From: Roseovarius aestuariivivens
GTDB taxonomy: Bacteria > Pseudomonadota > Alphaproteobacteria > Rhodobacterales > Rhodobacteraceae
Length of the DNA: 64,000 bases
Reading direction: 5' to 3'
NCBI RefSeq assembly: GCF_004761875.1
Contig: NZ_SJEY01000001.1
Span: 186,001 to 250,000, forward strand
The position numbers were made by a program, and so were the translations under genes. Below, in pieces: positions 61,424-64,000 of the stretch (position 1 is the first letter of the stretch; the number at the start of each line of letters is the position of its first letter). Below the pieces are notes generated by a model, which saw only the letters and a program-made list of their open reading frames with translations, searched no databases and had not been told where the DNA came from.

Positions 61424-62914
61424 ATGACACAGGGGTATTCTCGGCGGTTCTTTCTCGGCACGGCGCTTGCGGCGCTGGCCTCGGGCGCGCACGCGGGGGC
61501 GCCCGCGGTTTCGCTGCGTCCGCAACTGCGCCCCAATGGGCTCGGCACGCGCCGCGCGCCCGCGCTCGACGCGCTTTTGCAAGGGGCGCAGCTTGGCGGG
61601 CAGGTCGGGGTCGCGGTGGTCGACACCGCGAGCGGCGAGATGCTGGAATCGCACGGCGCCGACACCGGTCTGCCGCCCGCGAGCGTGACCAAGGCGGTCA
61701 CGGCGCTCTACGCGCTCGACGCGCTGGGCGGCGCGCACCGGTTCGAAACCCGCCTCGTGGCGACCGGACAGGTCCGCGACGGCGTGCTTCACGGCGATCT
61801 GGTGCTGACCGGCGGCGGCGATCCGGTGCTCGACACCAACGCGCTCGCCGACATGGCGGCGCAGCTGGCCGCGTCGGGCCTGCGCGAGGTCCGGGGCCGG
61901 TTTTTCACCCATGGCGGCGCGGTGCCCTTCACGCGCGTGCTCGATCCCGGTCAGCCCGATCACGTGGGCTACAACCCGACGCTCTCGGGCCTCACCCTCA
62001 ATTTCAACCGGGTGCATTTCGAATGGCGCCGGCAGGGACAGGGCTACAGCGTCGCGCTCGATGCCCGCTCGGACCGGCACCGCCCGCCGGTCTCGGTGGC
62101 GCGCATGGCCGTCGCCGACCGCCGCGCGCCGGTCTACACCTACCGCGACGAGGGCGATCACGACGCCTGGACCGTGGCGCGCGGCGCGCTGGGGCAGGGC
62201 GGCACGCGCTGGCTGCCCGTGCGCCGCCCCGAGGCCTACGCGGCCGAGGTTTTCGCGCATTTCGCCCGCGCCGAGGGGATTGACCTGAGCTATGACGGCG
62301 CGCTCGCCGCGCCGCCGGGCGGCAGGATCCTCGTGCGTCACCGCAGCCCCGAGCTGACGGCGATCCTGCGCGGCATGCTGAAATACTCCACCAATCTCAC
62401 GGCAGAGCTGGTGGGCCTGGCCGCCACCAAAAAGCTCGTGGGCCCGCCCAAGGACCTCGCGGCGTCCGCTGCCGCCATGACCGACTGGGCGCGCGACAGC
62501 CTGGGCATGCAGGGCGCGCTTTTCGTCGACCACTCCGGCCTGGGCGAGGCGTCGCGGATGACCGCCGGCGGCATGGCCCGCGCGCTGGCGCAGGTGCATG
62601 GCGACGGGCAACTCGCGCCGCTGCTCAAGCCGATCCCGATGCGCGACGCCAAGGGCCGCACCCAACGCGATCACCCGGTGCGCGTCATGGCCAAGACCGG
62701 CACGCTCTATTTCGTCAGCTCGCTGGCCGGCTACGCCACCGCCGCCGACGGCACCGAGCTGGCCTTCGCCATTCTGACCGCCAATCTCGACCGGCGCGAC
62801 GCCGTCGACAGCCGGACCGAGGAACGCCCGCCCGGCGCCGCAAGCTTCAACGCCCGCGCCAAGCGCCTGCAACAGCAATTGATCGAGCGGTGGGGCATCG
62901 TGCATGGCGGGTGA
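61424..62914 (+). CDS. dacB: D-alanyl-D-alanine carboxypeptidase/endopeptidase (PBP4 type)
   Basis: A 496-residue periplasmic peptidoglycan hydrolase. Tat-like signal YSRRFFLGTALAALASGAHAG. The penicillin-binding triad is SVTK (PPASVTKAVTALYALD), SxN (YSTNLTAE) and KTG (MAKTGTLY), as in PBP4/DacB. It trims and cuts crosslinks for wall turnover. It follows nadD with a 61-base gap on the same strand. Confidence 0.93.
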   Translation: MTQGYSRRFFLGTALAALASGAHAGAPAVSLRPQLRPNGLGTRRAPALDALLQGAQLGGQVGVAVVDTASGEMLESHGADTGLPPASVTKAVTALYALDALGGAHRFETRLVATGQVRDGVLHGDLVLTGGGDPVLDTNALADMAAQLAASGLREVRGRFFTHGGAVPFTRVLDPGQPDHVGYNPTLSGLTLNFNRVHFEWRRQGQGYSVALDARSDRHRPPVSVARMAVADRRAPVYTYRDEGDHDAWTVARGALGQGGTRWLPVRRPEAYAAEVFAHFARAEGIDLSYDGALAAPPGGRILVRHRSPELTAILRGMLKYSTNLTAELVGLAATKKLVGPPKDLAASAAAMTDWARDSLGMQGALFVDHSGLGEASRMTAGGMARALAQVHGDGQLAPLLKPIPMRDAKGRTQRDHPVRVMAKTGTLYFVSSLAGYATAADGTELAFAILTANLDRRDAVDSRTEERPPGAASFNARAKRLQQQLIERWGIVHGG

Positions 62915-62968
62915 TCCGCGGCGCGCCGCATCCCCGCCCTATCTGTCGTCAGTCAAGGAGGACCCAGC

Positions 62969-63283
62969 ATGGACGTGACGAAATACGAGACCGCGCTGAA
63001 AGAGCGCCGCGCCGCGCTGACCGCGCATCTCGAAACGGTCGAACAGGAACTCGACGAAACACCGTCCAAGGACTGGGAAGACCGCTCGTCCGAGCGGCAG
63101 GGCGACGAGGTCCTGGAATCTCTCGGTCAGGCCGAACTGGCTGAGCTGCGCCGGATCGACGCGGCGCTGGGCCGGATCGAGGCGGGCACCTATGGGATCT
63201 GCCAGAAATGCGGCGAGGACATCTCGACCGCGCGGCTCGATATGCTGCCCGAAACGCCCTTCTGTAAGACCTGCGCGGTCTGA
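62969..63283 (+). CDS. TraR/DksA-type zinc finger protein
   Basis: A 104-residue protein with a helical N-terminus, then the DksA-type finger CQKCGEDISTARLDMLPETP and CKTC. It lacks the long DksA coiled coil with DxxDxA at the tip (here SKDWEDRSSERQGDE), so it is more like short YbiI/DksA-like proteins and its action on RNA polymerase is uncertain. Ribosome site CAAGGAGGACCC precedes ATG 62969. Confidence 0.9.
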   Translation: MDVTKYETALKERRAALTAHLETVEQELDETPSKDWEDRSSERQGDEVLESLGQAELAELRRIDAALGRIEAGTYGICQKCGEDISTARLDMLPETPFCKTCAV

Positions 63284-63319
63284 GGCGCGGCAGCGCCATT
63301 CGCCCCGGCCCCGGCCGCC

Positions 63320-63754
63320 TCAGCGTCCTCGGTCAAGCTTCGTGGCCAGGTGGATCAGGCTTTCCGAGCTGCGCACGCCCTTGGCCTCGCCAATCCGATC
63401 AAGCGTGTCGTCAAGCTCTTCGGTGGTCTCGGCCTCAAGCGTCACGATCAGATCGAACCGACCCGAGGTTGTGTGCACGCGTCGCACGTTGGGAAGCGAT
63501 TTTAACCGGGCCAGCACCGCGGGCTGGCTGCGCGCCTCGAGGCTCAGAAGGGCCGTGGCGCGCAGAGGCGCGCGGCGCGCCGTCGACAGCCGCAGCGTAT
63601 AACCTGCGATCACGCCGCCTGTCTCCAGCCGGTCCAGTCGCGCCTGCACCGTCGTCCGCGCCAGCCCCAGACGCCGCGCGAGCGTGGCCACCGGAAGGCG
63701 GGCATTGTCCTGTAAAAGCGCGATCAGCGCGGCATCAAGTTCGTCTGTTTGCAT
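63320..63754 (-). CDS. Lrp/AsnC-family regulator
   Basis: A 144-residue regulator. The helix-turn-helix PVATLARRLGLARTTVQARL lies at the N-terminus, and the C-terminal RAM domain (LIVTLEAETTEELDDTLDRI) binds amino acids. Start ATG 63754 is family-like; the longer frame upstream contains the promoter region. It is divergent from the PLP decarboxylase start, which it probably controls. Confidence 0.92.
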   Translation of the reverse strand: MQTDELDAALIALLQDNARLPVATLARRLGLARTTVQARLDRLETGGVIAGYTLRLSTARRAPLRATALLSLEARSQPAVLARLKSLPNVRRVHTTSGRFDLIVTLEAETTEELDDTLDRIGEAKGVRSSESLIHLATKLDRGR

Positions 63755-63767
63755 TATTCCCTCGGCG

Positions 63768-63779
63768 ATTCGCCCGAAT
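63768..63779. promoter_or_regulatory. Possible Lrp operator palindrome
   Basis: A short palindrome ATTCG-CC-CGAAT lies between the lrp-like gene and the divergent decarboxylase gene. It is a candidate half of an operator; no second copy was found. Confidence 0.25.
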
Positions 63780-63863
63780 TTTACGGCATATTGCTGGATG
63801 TGACGCCTGAAATCGTCCGGTTTTCGGGGCACACTGAAAGAAAACAAGTCACGAGGTCCGGGC

Positions 63864-64000
63864 ATGACCACACATCTTTCCTGGGGCACCCCCGTCGATC
63901 ACCTGCGCCGCACGCGGCCCGACCGGGCGGTGCTCTACCTGTCGCCGGCAGTGCTGCACGACACCGCGCGGCGCTTCACGGACGGCTTTCCGGGGCTTGT
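63864..64000 (+). CDS. Type III PLP-dependent decarboxylase (partial)
   Basis: The first 45 residues of a gene running off the right edge. MTTHLSWGTPVDHLRRTRPD and LYLSPAVLHDTARRFTDGFPG match the start of ornithine/diaminopimelate/lysine-type alanine-racemase-fold decarboxylases common in roseobacters next to an Lrp gene. ATG 63864 follows CGAGG. The catalytic lysine and C-terminus are not visible. Confidence 0.75.
   Translation, partial: MTTHLSWGTPVDHLRRTRPDRAVLYLSPAVLHDTARRFTDGFPGL

Overview
The window looks like chromosomal DNA of a marine alphaproteobacterium of the Rhodobacteraceae/Roseobacter type. This is inferred from high GC, compact operons with many ATGA and TGATG overlaps, a CryB-like FeS photolyase, a DUF3305/DUF3306 formate dehydrogenase cluster, an FnrL-type box, a tandem glycine riboswitch in front of gcvTHP, and an intergenic hairpin repeat I associate with this family. 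I see no rRNA, tRNA, CRISPR array, insertion sequence or prophage. About 55 protein genes and a dozen cis elements can be supported. Layout: (1) 1-15.9 kb: an Mrp-type ATPase (cut by the window edge) and a DUF6494 gene, then a periplasmic formate dehydrogenase locus. Its core is fdhABC (Cys-type catalytic subunit, ferredoxin-like beta subunit, cytochrome b gamma subunit). It is preceded by maturation genes (a four-cluster 4Fe-4S protein, DUF3305, DUF3306, a TorD-like chaperone, a tiny Tat protein) and followed by a WD40-cytochrome c fusion, a 45-residue membrane protein and an NtrC-like response regulator, with a convergent sensor kinase. At the left edge lies a cytochrome c fused to what looks like one lobe of a tungstate-binding protein. 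(2) 16-21.9 kb: a seven-gene envelope-stress-like operon (27-residue membrane peptide, XpaC, TelA, DUF2927 lipoprotein, SPFH-GYF_2 protein, small four-helix membrane protein, zinc-ribbon membrane protein). (3) 21.9-32.1 kb: nitroreductase, Hsp20 with an FnrL-type box, acyl-CoA synthetase, orphan Fe(III)-binding protein, a TetR-controlled quinone reductase/DUF1772 pair with three operators, leuA with a leucine leader peptide and alternative RNA stems, and an SDR-photolyase pair. (4) 32-47 kb: an 18-repeat MORN protein, NAD synthetase, small zincin, Tat MBL-fold hydrolase, MFS carrier with a His-rich tail, GltX, DUF2254, a gamma-glutamylcyclotransferase-like protein and the glycine-cleavage operon. 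(5) 47-64 kb: a macro-domain-like protein whose halves appear swapped (circular permutation), inositol monophosphatase, a YbbA/YbbP-type ABC exporter divergent from a TesA-like esterase with overlapping start codons, CspA, L,D-transpeptidase, a geranylgeranyl-reductase-like flavoprotein, an AT-rich HEPN-like gene behind ettA, a GGDEF/EAL protein, NadD, PBP4-like DacB, a DksA/TraR protein, an Lrp regulator and the start of a PLP decarboxylase. The most unusual items are the tungstate-lobe/cytochrome fusion, the NtrC-like regulator lacking GAFTGA, the TelA-SPFH operon, the leu leader whose Leu-codon segment pairs with a segment just upstream of leuA, and the permuted macro domain. All calls come from reading the sequence and knowledge of the families; no database search was run.
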